Shown piece after piece: positions 19,739 through 30,210 of a stretch of 64,000 bases of DNA. The position numbers and the translations under genes are program-made. The DNA is from Octadecabacter antarcticus 307 (GTDB taxonomy: Bacteria > Pseudomonadota > Alphaproteobacteria > Rhodobacterales > Rhodobacteraceae). The stretch covers positions 293,501 to 357,500 of the forward strand of contig NC_020911.1 of the NCBI RefSeq assembly GCF_000155675.2, read 5' to 3'. How positions within the stretch are numbered: position 1 is the first letter of the stretch; each line of letters begins with the position of its first letter. The notes beneath the pieces were generated by a model that was not told the origin of the DNA, did not search any database, and worked only from the letters and a program-made list of their open reading frames with translations.

Positions 19739-20614
19739 TTGACCGACATGTCAACAAGATCACAGACGTCACCGGTCGAGGCCGATGCGCCGCGCGTCTA
19801 TGATCGCCGGTCTCTAACATATTCCGAAACTTTTGATAACAATACCAAGCGTTGGTTCATCAAGGCGATGGAATGGATGACGGGCAAGATGACGATCATC
19901 CGCCGCATCCGCGCCTTTGAGAAAATGGGCCAGCCATCAGGTCAGGCGTTCTGGCCCGCCACCATGAAGGTTATGGGGATCGATATTCAGACCCCACAAG
20001 ACCAGCTAGAAAATATCCCTGAAAAGGGTCCGGTGATGTTCGTTGCGAACCATCCCCACGGTATGATTGATGGCATGGTTTTGGCGGACTTGATTGGTCG
20101 CCGTCGAAATGACTATCGCATTCTAACCCGATCCCTGTTGACGGGAATCGACGAAGCGGCGTCGAGTTATATGATTCCAGTTCCGTTCTTACACCAAGCG
20201 GACGCACAAGAAAAAATGATCGAAATGCGGGCGAAATCGATGGAACATCTGGGTAATGGCGGGCTGATCGCGTTGTTCCCGTCCGGTGTTGTCGCTGCAT
20301 CCGAAACGATGTGGGGGGCCGCAATCGAGGAGGAATGGAACGTCTTTACCGCCAAAATGATCCGTCGATCCGGTGCCACTGTCGTCCCGTGTTTCTTTCC
20401 GGGCAGCAACTCGCGGGCCTATCAAATTGCCAATCAGATCAGCGCGACGCTGCGTCAGGGTTTGTTGATCCACGAAATCGTACATGCCTTTGACAAGCCG
20501 CAAAAACCCATTGTCGGCAAGCCGATCACTCCGGCAGAAATTGCTGAACGTGGCGATGATCCACGTGCCTTTATGGCGTGGCTGCGCGAACACACGTTGT
20601 CGTTGAGAGAATAA
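19739..20614 (+). CDS. Lysophospholipid acyltransferase (PlsC-like)
   Basis: A 291-residue acyltransferase with block I NHPHGMIDG, block II-like LLTGIDEAA and block III GLIALFPSGVV, the pattern of glycerolphosphate acyltransferases. It probably adds acyl chains to lysophospholipids at the inner membrane. The TTG at 19739 has an AGGAA box at good spacing; an ATG at 19748 is the alternative. It converges on the hydroxyacyl-CoA dehydrogenase gene with only four bases between stops. Confidence 0.8.
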   Translation: MTDMSTRSQTSPVEADAPRVYDRRSLTYSETFDNNTKRWFIKAMEWMTGKMTIIRRIRAFEKMGQPSGQAFWPATMKVMGIDIQTPQDQLENIPEKGPVMFVANHPHGMIDGMVLADLIGRRRNDYRILTRSLLTGIDEAASSYMIPVPFLHQADAQEKMIEMRAKSMEHLGNGGLIALFPSGVVAASETMWGAAIEEEWNVFTAKMIRRSGATVVPCFFPGSNSRAYQIANQISATLRQGLLIHEIVHAFDKPQKPIVGKPITPAEIAERGDDPRAFMAWLREHTLSLRE

Positions 20615-20618
20615 CGAC

Positions 20619-21494
20619 CTAGCGCGTGGGAACGGGAACCTCTCCGCGATAATCATAAAATCCACGATCTGTTTTGCGACCCAACCAGCCTGCTTCGACG
20701 TATTTTGTGAGCAGCGGGCAAGGGCGGTATTTTGTATCTGATAGCCCGTCGTGAAGCACCGTCATGATTGCCAAGCAGGTATCCAACCCGATGAAATCCG
20801 CAAGCTCCAGCGGGCCCATCGGATGGTTCGCACCAAGTTTAAGCGACGTATCAATGGACAAGACGTTGCCGACGCCTTCGTAGAGCGTATAGACGGCCTC
20901 GTTGATCATCGGCATCAGGATACGGTTTACGATGAAGGCAGGAAAATCTTCAGCGGTGGCAGAAGTTTTTCCAAGCCGATCCACCACACCTTTGCAGGCA
21001 TCATAGGTCGGCACGTCCGTCGCAATGCCACGGATCAATTCGACCAATTGCATGATCGGGACAGGATTCATAAAATGAAACCCCATGAATTTTTCGGGTC
21101 GGTTAGTACGGGACGCAAGCCGTGTGATGGAAATCGACGAAGTGTTGGACGTCAGAATCGTATCTGGCGTTAGGTGCGGTAGCAGATCCTCGAAAATTGC
21201 CTGCTTAACGGTCTCGCGTTCAGTCGCCGCTTCGATCACCAAATCGGTGGGCCCGAGGTCGGTTAATTTAAACGTCGTATCAATGCGGCGAAGGCCTTCG
21301 TCTTTGTCGGCTGCTGTGATCAGGCCCTTGGACACTTGGCGGTCCATATTGCTGGATACCTTTTGTAAAGCAGCGGCAAGGGCATCTTCGCTGATGTCTG
21401 TCAACAACACGTCATAGCCCGCCAAAGCGCAGACATGCGCGATGCCGCTGCCCATCTGCCCAGCGCCCACAACGCCAATCCGTTCAATGCCCAT
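20619..21494 (-). CDS. 3-hydroxybutyryl-CoA dehydrogenase
   Basis: NAD(P)-dependent dehydrogenase of acetoacetyl-CoA metabolism, 291 residues. The N-terminal Rossmann loop is IGVVGAGQMGSGIAHVCA; the catalytic region is SNTSSISITRLA and GFHFMNPVPIM; the C-terminal domain has KLGANHPMGPLELADFIG. The ATG at 21494 begins the Rossmann fold; the frame stays open to 21560. Located beside etfAB as in other Rhodobacteraceae. Confidence 0.93.
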   Translation of the reverse strand: MGIERIGVVGAGQMGSGIAHVCALAGYDVLLTDISEDALAAALQKVSSNMDRQVSKGLITAADKDEGLRRIDTTFKLTDLGPTDLVIEAATERETVKQAIFEDLLPHLTPDTILTSNTSSISITRLASRTNRPEKFMGFHFMNPVPIMQLVELIRGIATDVPTYDACKGVVDRLGKTSATAEDFPAFIVNRILMPMINEAVYTLYEGVGNVLSIDTSLKLGANHPMGPLELADFIGLDTCLAIMTVLHDGLSDTKYRPCPLLTKYVEAGWLGRKTDRGFYDYRGEVPVPTR

Positions 21495-21658
21495 TTCCGT
21501 CAGCCCTTTTCTAATTGGTGCCACCATAGGCGTGCGCAAGGACACTCTCAAGCGCCACACATCCGCACAAGTTTAGTCAATTGCGGACTTTAGGGATTTA
21601 GCAACAGAATCGGCAGAAAGTGGGCAGCGGTGAGTGAAAATTAAGAAGGGTGGGACCC

Positions 21659-22477
21659 ATGAAGACCGATATGATTCCGAGGGGCGTTTTGCGCCTGACG
21701 CGGTGCAACTATGGCCTGTCGAAGCTGCCGTTTCGTGGACCACTGCGACCAACAGGGGGCCGCTACGTTGCGTTTCTTGGTGGATCAGAAACATTTGGAA
21801 AATATATTCCGGTACCGTTTCCCGACCGTATCGAAACAGCAATCGGTGAAGTTTGCGTGAACCTTGGCTGTCAATCAGCCGGTCCAGATGCATTCCTGCA
21901 CGACACAGCGGTTCAATCGCTGTGTCATGATGCAGCGGCAATCGTGATCCAGTTGTTTGGTGCGACAAGGCTCAGTAATTCTTTCTATAAGGTGCATCCG
22001 CGCCGTAACGACCGCTTCATTGCCCCGACAGATCAACTGATCGCGCTCTATCCTGAGGTCGATTTTGCTGAAATATCTTTCACAGGCCATTTGATTGCGC
22101 GGCTTCACGCGGTCGACAATGAGCGTCTTTTACTTGTTCGGGATCATCTGACGAAAACTTGGGTACGTCGGATGAAGACCCTCGTGGGGCTGGCGAAGGG
22201 GCCCGTCTTTCTGCTCTGGCTCGCATCGCGCGCACCGCAGGACGCCAGCATGGGCATTCGTCCATCTAGCCATCCTGCGTTTGTGACCCGAAAGATGATT
22301 GAGGCTCTGCGACCATACGTCGCTGGTATCATTGAAGTTGTTGCAGAACGCGGAACGACAGACGGTATGCTGTTCGCCCCGCTTGACACCCTCGCAGCAG
22401 AGGAAATGCTTGGCATCAAAGCGCACGAGGCTGCGGCGAAAGCATTGCGTGCACCGCTGATCCACGCGCTTGGTTGA
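21659..22477 (+). CDS. DUF6473 family protein
   Basis: A 272-residue protein with FLGGSETFGKYIPVPFP, VCVNLGCQSAGPDAFLHD, GATRLSNSFYKVHPRRNDRF and LYPEVDFAEISFTGHLIARL, the set of blocks typical of this roseobacter family. Function unknown; the family is often linked with sulfotransferase-like or capsule genes. The ATG at 21659 sits eight bases after a GAAGGG box; a GTG at 21650 lies inside that box. Confidence 0.75.
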   Translation: MKTDMIPRGVLRLTRCNYGLSKLPFRGPLRPTGGRYVAFLGGSETFGKYIPVPFPDRIETAIGEVCVNLGCQSAGPDAFLHDTAVQSLCHDAAAIVIQLFGATRLSNSFYKVHPRRNDRFIAPTDQLIALYPEVDFAEISFTGHLIARLHAVDNERLLLVRDHLTKTWVRRMKTLVGLAKGPVFLLWLASRAPQDASMGIRPSSHPAFVTRKMIEALRPYVAGIIEVVAERGTTDGMLFAPLDTLAAEEMLGIKAHEAAAKALRAPLIHALG

Positions 22478-22497
22478 CGCCTGTCAGAGACGCAAAA

Positions 22498-22519
22498 GGC
22501 CCGCCAACCGGGGCGGGCC
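22498..22519. terminator. Bidirectional terminator hairpin
   Basis: A perfect eight-base stem, GGCCCGCC (22498-22505) and GGCGGGCC (22512-22519), with a six-base loop. AAAA precedes the stem, giving a T-tract for the minus strand; on the plus strand only TT follows. It lies between the DUF6473 gene and convergent etfA. Confidence 0.7.
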
Positions 22520-22554
22520 CTTGCAATCAGTTTGCAACCTAAGAAACGCGCAAT

Positions 22555-23484
22555 CTAGCTAAGCTTTTCAGTCAACTCAGGCAAGGCATCAAACAGGTCG
22601 GCAACCAGACCGAAATCCGCAACCTGAAAGATCGGCGCTTCTTCGTCTTTGTTGATCGCGACAATGACCTTGGAATCCTTCATGCCAGCCAGGTGCTGGA
22701 TTGCGCCGGAAATACCAACCGCGACATAAAGGTCAGGCGCCACAACTTTACCGGTCTGGCCAACCTGCCAGTCGTTCGGGGCATAACCGGAATCGACCGC
22801 CGCGCGGGATGCGCCAACGGCGGCGCCGAGCTTGTCGGCCAAGCCTTCAATCAGTTTGAAATCATCCTCGGAACCAACACCACGGCCACCGGACACAACG
22901 ATCCCTGCGGACGTCAGTTCAGGGCGATCAGATGTTGCAACTTTGTCTTCGATCCATTCTGACAGGCCCGCGTTTCCAGCGGACGCGATCTCTTCGATAG
23001 ACGCAGAGCCGCCCACACCAGCGGCATCAAACGTTGCGGTACGGATCGTCATGACCTTTGTCGCATCCGTTGATTTCACAGTTTGCAACGCGTTACCTGC
23101 ATAGATCGGGCGCACGAAGGTATCGGCATCAACCACGGCGACCACTTCGGAAATGATCATCACGTCGAGCATCGCTGCTACGCGCGGCATGATATTCTTG
23201 GACGCGGCAGTGGACGGCGCAACGATGTGGGAATAATCACCGGCTAACGATACGATCATATCAGCCATAGGTTCGGCCAAATCATGGCCATAGGCATCGT
23301 TGGATACGCACAGCACGTTTGAAACACCGTCCAGTTTGGCCGCCTCTGCTGCCGCACCTTGGCAGCCGGATCCAGCGCACAAAACGGTGACATCCCCCAG
23401 TGACTTGGCCGCGGTCAGCGCCTTTGCCGTCGCATCCACAGACAATTCACCATTCACAACTTCGGCAATTAAAAGAACAGCCAT
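22555..23484 (-). CDS. etfA: Electron transfer flavoprotein alpha subunit
   Basis: FAD-carrying subunit of the ETF dimer that takes electrons from acyl-CoA dehydrogenases. The 309-residue protein has the C-terminal FAD-binding region [20 protein letters not shown], then [31 protein letters not shown] and [18 protein letters not shown]. It starts right after etfB ends. Confidence 0.95.
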   Translation of the reverse strand: MAVLLIAEVVNGELSVDATAKALTAAKSLGDVTVLCAGSGCQGAAAEAAKLDGVSNVLCVSNDAYGHDLAEPMADMIVSLAGDYSHIVAPSTAASKNIMPRVAAMLDVMIISEVVAVVDADTFVRPIYAGNALQTVKSTDATKVMTIRTATFDAAGVGGSASIEEIASAGNAGLSEWIEDKVATSDRPELTSAGIVVSGGRGVGSEDDFKLIEGLADKLGAAVGASRAAVDSGYAPNDWQVGQTGKVVAPDLYVAVGISGAIQHLAGMKDSKVIVAINKDEEAPIFQVADFGLVADLFDALPELTEKLS

Positions 23485-24243
23485 TTATACAGCCCCCACT
23501 TCTTTGAGTTTCTCGATCAACTCATCAACTGAGCCAACAATGATACCAGCGGCGCGGGTTTCAGGTTCCGCTGTTCCGACAATAGTCAGACGTGGCGTCA
23601 CATCGACGCCGTAATCTGCAGGTGTCTTTTCATCCATCGGCTTTTTCTTGGCCTTCATGATGTTAGGCAAGGATGCATAACGCGGCTCGTTCAAACGCAA
23701 GTCGACAGTAATAATCGCTGGCATCTTTAACTTGATCGTTTGCAAACCGCCGTCAACTTCGCGGGTGACCGTGGCGGTGTCGCCATCCACGTCAAGTTCG
23801 GACGCGAACGTGCCCTGCGCCCAGCCTGTCAACGCCCCCAGCATCTGCCCCGTCGCATTCATGTCGTTGTCGATCGCTTGTTTGCCTGCCAACACGATGC
23901 CTGGCTTTTCCTCGTCGATGATCGATTTCAGGATCTTCGCGACGGCCAGCGGTTCAATGTCGTTGTGCACGTCGTCAGTCGCGACAACCAAAATCGCGCG
24001 ATCAGCCCCCATCGCCAGCGCAGTGCGCAGGGTTTCTTGGGACTGTTTCACACCGATGGATACGGCAATGACCTCGTCCGCCTTACCGGCTTCCTTCAGA
24101 CGGATCGCCTGTTCGACAGCGATTTCATCGAACGGGTTCATGGACATTTTGACGTTCGCAAGATCAACACCGCTGCCGTCCGCTTTGACACGAACTTTCA
24201 CGTTATAATCAATGACGCGTTTGACGGGTACGAGGACCTTCAT
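23485..24243 (-). CDS. etfB: Electron transfer flavoprotein beta subunit
   Basis: AMP-binding partner of EtfA, 252 residues. Typical blocks are [38 protein letters not shown] and [20 protein letters not shown]. Together with EtfA and the nearby dehydrogenases it funnels electrons from fatty-acid and amino-acid oxidation to ETF-quinone oxidoreductase. Confidence 0.95.
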   Translation of the reverse strand: MKVLVPVKRVIDYNVKVRVKADGSGVDLANVKMSMNPFDEIAVEQAIRLKEAGKADEVIAVSIGVKQSQETLRTALAMGADRAILVVATDDVHNDIEPLAVAKILKSIIDEEKPGIVLAGKQAIDNDMNATGQMLGALTGWAQGTFASELDVDGDTATVTREVDGGLQTIKLKMPAIITVDLRLNEPRYASLPNIMKAKKKPMDEKTPADYGVDVTPRLTIVGTAEPETRAAGIIVGSVDELIEKLKEVGAV

Positions 24244-24364
24244 CGGCGGATTCTCCCAGTTTAGATTCTATTGTCTTGAGTTTCGTAGCGTGGCTGACAT
24301 TAGGAAAACAGCACAAAATCGACCCGCATGTGCCATGTGACGCCAAGTTTTTGCCAATTGCGGC

Positions 24365-24937
24365 CTAACGGTTCGCGCCCGGAACCCACAACACATCATC
24401 TTTGCCGTCATTGTTGGCAATACGTGAGGCGTTGAAAAACCAATCAGACAGGCGGTTCAGGTACTTCACCGCCGCCACGTTCACCGTTTCCACAGTCGCC
24501 AATTCCACGGACAGCCGTTCTGCGCGCCGCGAAACCGTGCGGCAAAGGTGCAGATGTGCAGCCAACGCAGACCCACCGGGCAGAATAAAGCTACGCAATG
24601 GCGACAGAATATCATTCATCGCGTCGATCTCATGTTCCAGCCGCGTGACCTGCGTATCGGTCATTCGGAGTGGGGGGTATTCTGCGTCGGCGTCTTTTTC
24701 CATGTCGGGGCGACACAAATCCGCGCCCAGATCGAACAAATCGTTCTGGATCATCGCCAATTGCGAAACCATGTCACCGCTCGCATGCAGTCTGGCCAGA
24801 CCAACCGTCGCATTGGTTTCGTCGACCGTGCCATATGCCGTTACGCGCTTTGAATGTTTCGCCACACGACTGCCGTTGCCCAATGCAGTTTCGCCGCCAT
24901 CGCCGGTCTTTGTGTAAATCTTGTTTAAAACGACCAT
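24365..24937 (-). CDS. Cob(I)alamin adenosyltransferase, PduO type
   Basis: Transfers adenosyl from ATP to cobalamin or its precursor. The 190-residue protein begins MVVLNKIYTKTGDGGETALGNG and has the helical-bundle motifs YGTVDETNATVGLAR, FILPGGSALAAHLHLCRTVSRRAER and YLNRLSDWFF. Its start overlaps the upstream membrane-protein stop by one base (TGATG). Confidence 0.93.
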   Translation of the reverse strand: MVVLNKIYTKTGDGGETALGNGSRVAKHSKRVTAYGTVDETNATVGLARLHASGDMVSQLAMIQNDLFDLGADLCRPDMEKDADAEYPPLRMTDTQVTRLEHEIDAMNDILSPLRSFILPGGSALAAHLHLCRTVSRRAERLSVELATVETVNVAAVKYLNRLSDWFFNASRIANNDGKDDVLWVPGANR

Positions 24938-25140
24938 CAGTTGCTCCCTGTGGATCGGGCGTAGGCAATGCCCACAATTAAAATAACGGCCACGAATTGT
25001 GCCACGATGCGCAGTTGCATAATCTTATTGGCTTTCTTGCCGTCGCCGCCAGCCTTAAACGTCGATAATCCCCAAGCCAGAACAACCGCCACAACGAGGC
25101 AGGCGATGACTATGACGTAGGAGAACGGATTGTCAGCCAT
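24937..25140 (-). CDS. Small twin-transmembrane protein (HIG1-like)
   Basis: A 67-residue protein with two hydrophobic segments (YVIVIACLVVAVVLAWGL and RIVAQFVAVILIVGIAYA) separated by a lysine-rich loop, the layout of HIG1-like twin-TM proteins. In Rhodobacteraceae it regularly precedes the adenosyltransferase gene, as here. Role unproven. Confidence 0.8.
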   Translation of the reverse strand: MADNPFSYVIVIACLVVAVVLAWGLSTFKAGGDGKKANKIMQLRIVAQFVAVILIVGIAYARSTGSN

Positions 25141-25200
25141 GAATTCGGATCCTTAATGGAATTGATCGACAGTTAGCAGGCGACGCGCAAAAGGGAAGGG

Positions 25201-26028
25201 TTAGGCCTTGCGCAATACACGGTCTAGGGCCCGCGATGTCAGGATTCGCCGTAAAAACCCCATCAGATAGGTCGTGGTTGTGACGTAATATCGCGGTTTG
25301 GGGTTGCGATGTGTGACTGCCCTAAGCAGCTTTGCAGTTACCGCAGAGGCCGGCAATTCATACTTATCGGGTCCACTGTCTTCGTACAAACGTTGGCGCA
25401 GGCCTGATTCGTATTGCGCGCGTCGGGGTGAATTTTCCCAATCTATCCATCGCTCGAAATGTGGGATCGAGTTTTTGCGAATGTCTGACGTCACTGGCCC
25501 CGGTTCGATCGTGATGATCTTGATGTTGGTATCTGCCATCTCAATCCGCAGGGTGTCTGTCAGCCCTTCAAGCGCGAATTTTGTTGCGTTGTAGGCCGCC
25601 CGCCAGCGCATCGCGACCAGTCCAAGAACGGATGAATTCTGCACAATCCGCCCATGACCTTGCGCGCGCATCACGGGAATGACGCGGATTGTCAGATCAT
25701 GAACGCCAAACACGTTGGTTTCAAAAATCTCGCGCAGCGCATCGCGCGGCAGGTCTTCGACAGCACCAGGGGTCCCAAAAGCGCCGTTGTTGAAGAGCAC
25801 ATCGAGAGTTCCACCCGTGGCTGCCAACACCTCACCCAGCCCAGTTTCGATACTGGCGGGGTCGGCGTAATCGACCAGCGGCGCATCGAACCCTTCGGCC
25901 CTTAGCCGATCGCAGTCTGCTGGCTGGCGGCACGACGCAAAGACGCGCCATCCTGCCGCACGCATCCCATGGGCGGCGTCATAGCCGATCCCTGAAGAAC
26001 AGCCAGTGATGAGTATGGATTTTTTCAT
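25201..26028 (-). CDS. Short-chain dehydrogenase/reductase
   Basis: NAD(P)-dependent oxidoreductase with the cofactor loop TGCSSGIGYDA, NNGAFG, the active-site tyrosine-lysine pair in YNATKFALEGL, and PGPVTSDI. The substrate is unknown. The ATG at 26028 starts the Rossmann strand (MKKSILITG); in-frame ATGs at 26040 and 26049 would add 4-7 residues. Confidence 0.82.
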   Translation of the reverse strand: MKKSILITGCSSGIGYDAAHGMRAAGWRVFASCRQPADCDRLRAEGFDAPLVDYADPASIETGLGEVLAATGGTLDVLFNNGAFGTPGAVEDLPRDALREIFETNVFGVHDLTIRVIPVMRAQGHGRIVQNSSVLGLVAMRWRAAYNATKFALEGLTDTLRIEMADTNIKIITIEPGPVTSDIRKNSIPHFERWIDWENSPRRAQYESGLRQRLYEDSGPDKYELPASAVTAKLLRAVTHRNPKPRYYVTTTTYLMGFLRRILTSRALDRVLRKA

Positions 26029-26081
26029 ATCCGACGTCATGCCCCGCATCTGCTAAGGCGGCAAGGGGCATCTGAGCGGGT

Positions 26082-26605
26082 TTAGGTGTTGGTATCAGTC
26101 AAAAGACGTTCGGCTATCCAACCTTCGATGCCACGATCCACAGTGCTGACATGCGCCCAGCCGTCCGCATCCCAGCCGTCCGCATCAACGTTTATTACCT
26201 CAAGCTTGGTGCCGCCGTCCAGCTTGGCAATAACATCAAATCCGGTACCTGGCCCATGCGCATGTTCACGCGCGATCCGGCGATTTCGCGGATGTCCAAT
26301 TCGTGTTCGAAAATCGCCTCAACCACAGGGGCAATATTTGCAATAACGTTTGGTTCAACGGTATCAAGCGCAACCAACTGCGCAACAGCGAGCGACACTG
26401 AAGCATTTGAAACTTCGGGCTGGACGATAATGTTAGATGATGGAACGGACAGCAGCGTTGTTGTCGCTGCACGGGCAACGATTTCAGGTGCTTGTGACTG
26501 CACGACTGCCGCTTGGCGTTCGACCGGCGCAAAGTCCCCGCCGCCTGCCATTTCGTAATAGACCCTGCCCATAAAGTTGAATGTTAACCAAACACAGCTT
26601 TGCAT
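26082..26605 (-). pseudogene. SH3-domain envelope protein gene with a frameshift
   Basis: The N-terminal frame (MQSCVWLTFNFMGRVYYEMAGGGDF) gives a signal-anchor and a variable region ending near REIAGSRVNMRMG. One base is missing near 26248, where the sequence should continue GPGTGFDVIAKLDGG; the other frame then reads LEVINVDADGWDADGWAHVS and IEGWIAERLL, a bacterial SH3 domain, ending at 26082. A one-base sequencing error would explain it equally well, so the gene may be intact in the cell. It is divergent from parC. Confidence 0.75.
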
Positions 26606-26765
26606 AGACGAGAACCCCTATAGGTTCTTCAAATGTTCACGCAACGACTCTAACAAATCTATGATGGCTCTATCAGGGGAATTTTTAAAATCGTGCAGGA
26701 AAAATTCGCTTGGCGAACCTTATTTCGTCGTTGTCGTGCAAATGGGCCTTCGGTACACACGATCT

Positions 26766-29075
26766 ATGAGTGATGACGCGCCAGACCCCAAGATGAACCC
26801 GACAGAGACGCTGCGCCGCGCACTTGGTGATCGGTATCTGACCTATGCGTTGTCAACTATTATGCACCGCGCGCTGCCCGATGCCCGCGATGGGTTGAAA
26901 CCTGTGCATCGGCGAATCCTCTATGCGATGCGCGAGCTGAAGCTTGCCAGCAAGGGTGGTTTCCGAAAATCCGCGAAGATTTCTGGTGACGTTATGGGTA
27001 ACTATCACCCCCACGGTGACGCTGCGATTTATGATGCGATGGCGCGTTTGGCGCAGGACTTTAACGTGCGCTACCCGCTGGTCGACGGCCAAGGTAACTT
27101 CGGCAATATCGACGGCGATAACCCCGCGGCAGCACGGTATACAGAAGCGCGGATGACCGCCGCTGCTGAGGCGTTGTTGGAAGGCCTGAACGAAAACGCC
27201 GTCGATTTTCGCGAAAATTATGACGGTACACTGGAAGAACCTGTCGTTTTGCCAGCCGCGTTCCCGAACCTTTTGGCGAACGGATCAAGCGGCATCGCGG
27301 TGGGCATGGCGACAAACATCCCGCCCCATAACCTCGAAGAACTGATTGGCGCGTGTTTGCATCTGATCAAGACGCCTGACGCCCGTGATGAAACGCTGAT
27401 GAACTACATCCCCGGCCCTGATTTCCCCACCGGCGGCGTCATCGTCGAGCCGAAAGAAAACATCGCCGAAGCCTATCGCACCGGCAAGGGCGGTTTCCGC
27501 CTGCGGTGTAAGTATGAGGTTGAGGATCTGGGTCGTGGCCAGTGGCAGGTCATTGTAACGGAAATCCCCTACCAAGTTCAAAAATCACGGCTGATTGAAA
27601 AATTGGCTGAGGTTATTGAACTAAAAAAGGTACCGATCCTTGCAGACGTGCGTGATGAATCTGCCGAAGATATCCGCATTGTGCTGGAACCGAAATCCAA
27701 GAACGTGGACGTCGAGGTTCTGATGGGCATGCTGTACCGCAATTCCGAATTGGAAACGCGGTTTAGCCTGAACATGAACGTGCTGATCGACGGCCTGACG
27801 CCAAAAGTGTGTTCGCTAAAGGAAGTGCTGCGCGCCTTCCTTGATCACCGTCGCGACGTGTTGATCCGCCGTAGCACGCACCGGATGGTCAAGATCGATC
27901 ACCGGCTTGAGGTCCTCGAAGGCTTTATTATCGCCTTCTTGAACCTCGATCGCGTTATTGATATTATCCGCTACGACAATGATCCCAAAAAGGCGCTGAT
28001 GGCCGAGGATTGGGGCAAAACCCACGTCCGTGCGATGGACGAGGCGGACTATGTGTCGCCGCTGACAGCGCTGGTTGGTGAGCCTGAGATGGGCCTGACC
28101 GACGTGCAGGCTGAAGCCATTTTGAACATGCGCTTGCGGTCCTTGCGCCGCCTCGAAGAAATCGAGCTTGTTAAAGAACGCGATGCTTTGATGCTGGAAC
28201 GCGCTGGGCTGGAAGACCTTTTGGACAGCGACGATCTGCAATGGAAAACCATCGCAGAACAGCTGCGCGAGACCCGCAAACTGTTTGGTTCAAATTCCAA
28301 AGGCGGCGCGCGTCGCACGGCATTTGCCGAGGCTGGTGTCATCGAAGATGTGCCGCTTGAAGCGATGATCGACAAAGAACCTGTCACAGTCGTTTGTTCT
28401 AAAATGGGTTGGATCAGGGCGATGACCGGTCACATTGATTTGGCGCGTGAATTGAAATTCAAAGACGGTGATGAGGGGCGGTTCGTGTTCCATGCGCAAA
28501 CCACCGACCGTTTGTTGGTGTTCGGCAGCAACGGGCGGTTCTACACGCTGGGCGCATCGACGCTTCCGGGTGGGCGCGGCATGGGCGAACCATTGCGCCT
28601 GATGGTGGACCTGCCCAACGAGGCTGAAATCGTCGCGTTGTTTATCCACCGCGCTGGCAACAGGTTGATGATCGTATCGTCGGCGGGCGACGGGTTTATT
28701 GTACCCGAAGACGACGTGATCGCACAGACCCGCGCCGGCAAACAGGCGCTGAACGTCAAAGGCGATGTGCGTGCCAAGGTTTGTTCGACGGTCATCGGCG
28801 ATCACGTGGCCTGCGTTGGCGAAAACCGCAAAGTGCTGCTGTTCCCGCTGGATGAGTTGCCGGAAATGGGCCGTGGCAAAGGCGTGCGATTGCAGAAATA
28901 CAAAGATGGTGGATTATCGGATGCGACGACATTCACCCTTGCTGATGGTCTGTCATGGCTCGACCCGGCTGGGCGAACCCGTACACAAACCGAACTGGGT
29001 GAATGGGCGGCAAAACGTGCCGGTGCTGGCCGCATGGCGCCGCGTGGTTTCCCGCGGGACAATCGATTCACTTGA
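26766..29075 (+). CDS. parC: DNA topoisomerase IV subunit A
   Basis: Decatenates daughter chromosomes with ParE. It is 769 residues long. The N-terminal blocks are RYLTYALSTIMHRALPDARD, GLKPVHRRILYAM and ISGDVMGNYHPHGDAAIYDA; catalytic tyrosine in DNPAAARYTEARM. The C-terminal beta-pinwheel is shorter than in GyrA and lacks a GyrA-box, which favours ParC. I chose ATG 26766 (MSDDAPDPKM); the frame is open back to 26577 but without family similarity. Confidence 0.93.
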   Translation: MSDDAPDPKMNPTETLRRALGDRYLTYALSTIMHRALPDARDGLKPVHRRILYAMRELKLASKGGFRKSAKISGDVMGNYHPHGDAAIYDAMARLAQDFNVRYPLVDGQGNFGNIDGDNPAAARYTEARMTAAAEALLEGLNENAVDFRENYDGTLEEPVVLPAAFPNLLANGSSGIAVGMATNIPPHNLEELIGACLHLIKTPDARDETLMNYIPGPDFPTGGVIVEPKENIAEAYRTGKGGFRLRCKYEVEDLGRGQWQVIVTEIPYQVQKSRLIEKLAEVIELKKVPILADVRDESAEDIRIVLEPKSKNVDVEVLMGMLYRNSELETRFSLNMNVLIDGLTPKVCSLKEVLRAFLDHRRDVLIRRSTHRMVKIDHRLEVLEGFIIAFLNLDRVIDIIRYDNDPKKALMAEDWGKTHVRAMDEADYVSPLTALVGEPEMGLTDVQAEAILNMRLRSLRRLEEIELVKERDALMLERAGLEDLLDSDDLQWKTIAEQLRETRKLFGSNSKGGARRTAFAEAGVIEDVPLEAMIDKEPVTVVCSKMGWIRAMTGHIDLARELKFKDGDEGRFVFHAQTTDRLLVFGSNGRFYTLGASTLPGGRGMGEPLRLMVDLPNEAEIVALFIHRAGNRLMIVSSAGDGFIVPEDDVIAQTRAGKQALNVKGDVRAKVCSTVIGDHVACVGENRKVLLFPLDELPEMGRGKGVRLQKYKDGGLSDATTFTLADGLSWLDPAGRTRTQTELGEWAAKRAGAGRMAPRGFPRDNRFT

Positions 29076-29081
29076 CCGGCC

Positions 29082-30210
29082 CACCCCGATCTGGTGGCCA
29101 AATTCGTGGGCACACGAGGCAAGCTGTTCAAGCTTGCACTGATCGCCGGAACTTGGACCGTTCTAACATTGGGTTTTATCGTTTCTGGGTGAAAACGCGG
29201 TTGCGGTGTCGGTATTGGTTGTCGATCCGCCCCGGTGGTTTGTCGCTGGAATACGTTAGTGATCCACTCGAAGAAACTGCGGGGGGTTCTTCACCACAGT
29301 CGTAATTATGGCGTTCTACATCGGTTTCGCAAACCTGATCGGAATGTTCTTGAGCCTGCCGCTGTTCGCCACAAACTTTACCGCAAATGCCGCCAGTTTT
29401 ATCGGGGTCATCCCGATCTATTTCCTGGTCAGCTACCGCGCACGGCGGTATGTTATGGGCGGTACCCGCTGGCGTGGTGTTCGGCTTGGTCTTGAACTGA
29501 GGGCGTGGGGCTATGCGCGTCACGCATTGTGGCACTGGTATATTACGCTTTTGACGTTAGGGATTTTATGGCCGCGAAAAAAGTTCTACCTAGAAAAGTA
29601 CCGTACCGACCGCACGGTGTTCGGGTCCGCCACGCTGCATCAAGGGGGGACATGGCAGATGCTGATGTCCGGCTTGGTGCATGTCCTGATCGCGATTTTT
29701 TTGATTGGTGCCGTCACAGTTCAGGTTGCGATGTGAAGCAGCCGTGTTGTGATGCTGTATGGGATAGCGGTGCCTTGGTTCATTGATGGGTTGATGCACT
29801 ACAATGCGCAAGCCACGCAGCTTTTGGCGTGTCCGCGTACAGAAACCATCGCGGGCATCTATGGGTTTGGCTACATTGCGACAGGTCTTCTTGCGCTGCT
29901 GCCGCTGTTGTTGATCCTCATGGTGATCGGTCTGGCTGAAAGTGCGCGTGTGCGTGCGCAGTAGGGCCCAGAAGCCCAAACGAGTGATGTTTTTGGTGTG
30001 CCGGTTTGGGTGTGGACGGTCCTTGGCGCTTTCGCCTATTTCGTGTTGTTCCAGATGTGATCTGTGCTGCGCCATTGCTTTATAATTATGCCGTTGAGGC
30101 GCCACTACGCTGCAACGCTGATAATCGAAAACTCCGACGCGCTGCATGCGATCAGCAAAAAAAGATCGTGATGAATGCCGTGAAGTCGAAGGCTTTGCAG
30201 AAACGCTTGA
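29082..30210 (+). pseudogene. Decayed DUF898 (YjgN-like) membrane protein gene
   Basis: Pieces in different frames follow each other in family order: FVGTRGKLFKLALIAGTW; then YRFWVKTRLR, WLSIRPGGLSLEYVSDPLEE; then GFANLIGMFLSLPLF, FLVSYRARRYVMGGTRWRG, KKFYLEKYRTDRTVFGSA; then YGIAVPWFIDGLMHYNA, GFGYIATGLLALLPLLLI; finally EVEGFAETLDLGV close to the IS481 edge. At least two frame shifts and several stops are present. In this family the next gene is usually an M48 peptidase, whose tail survives beyond the IS elements. Confidence 0.8.
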
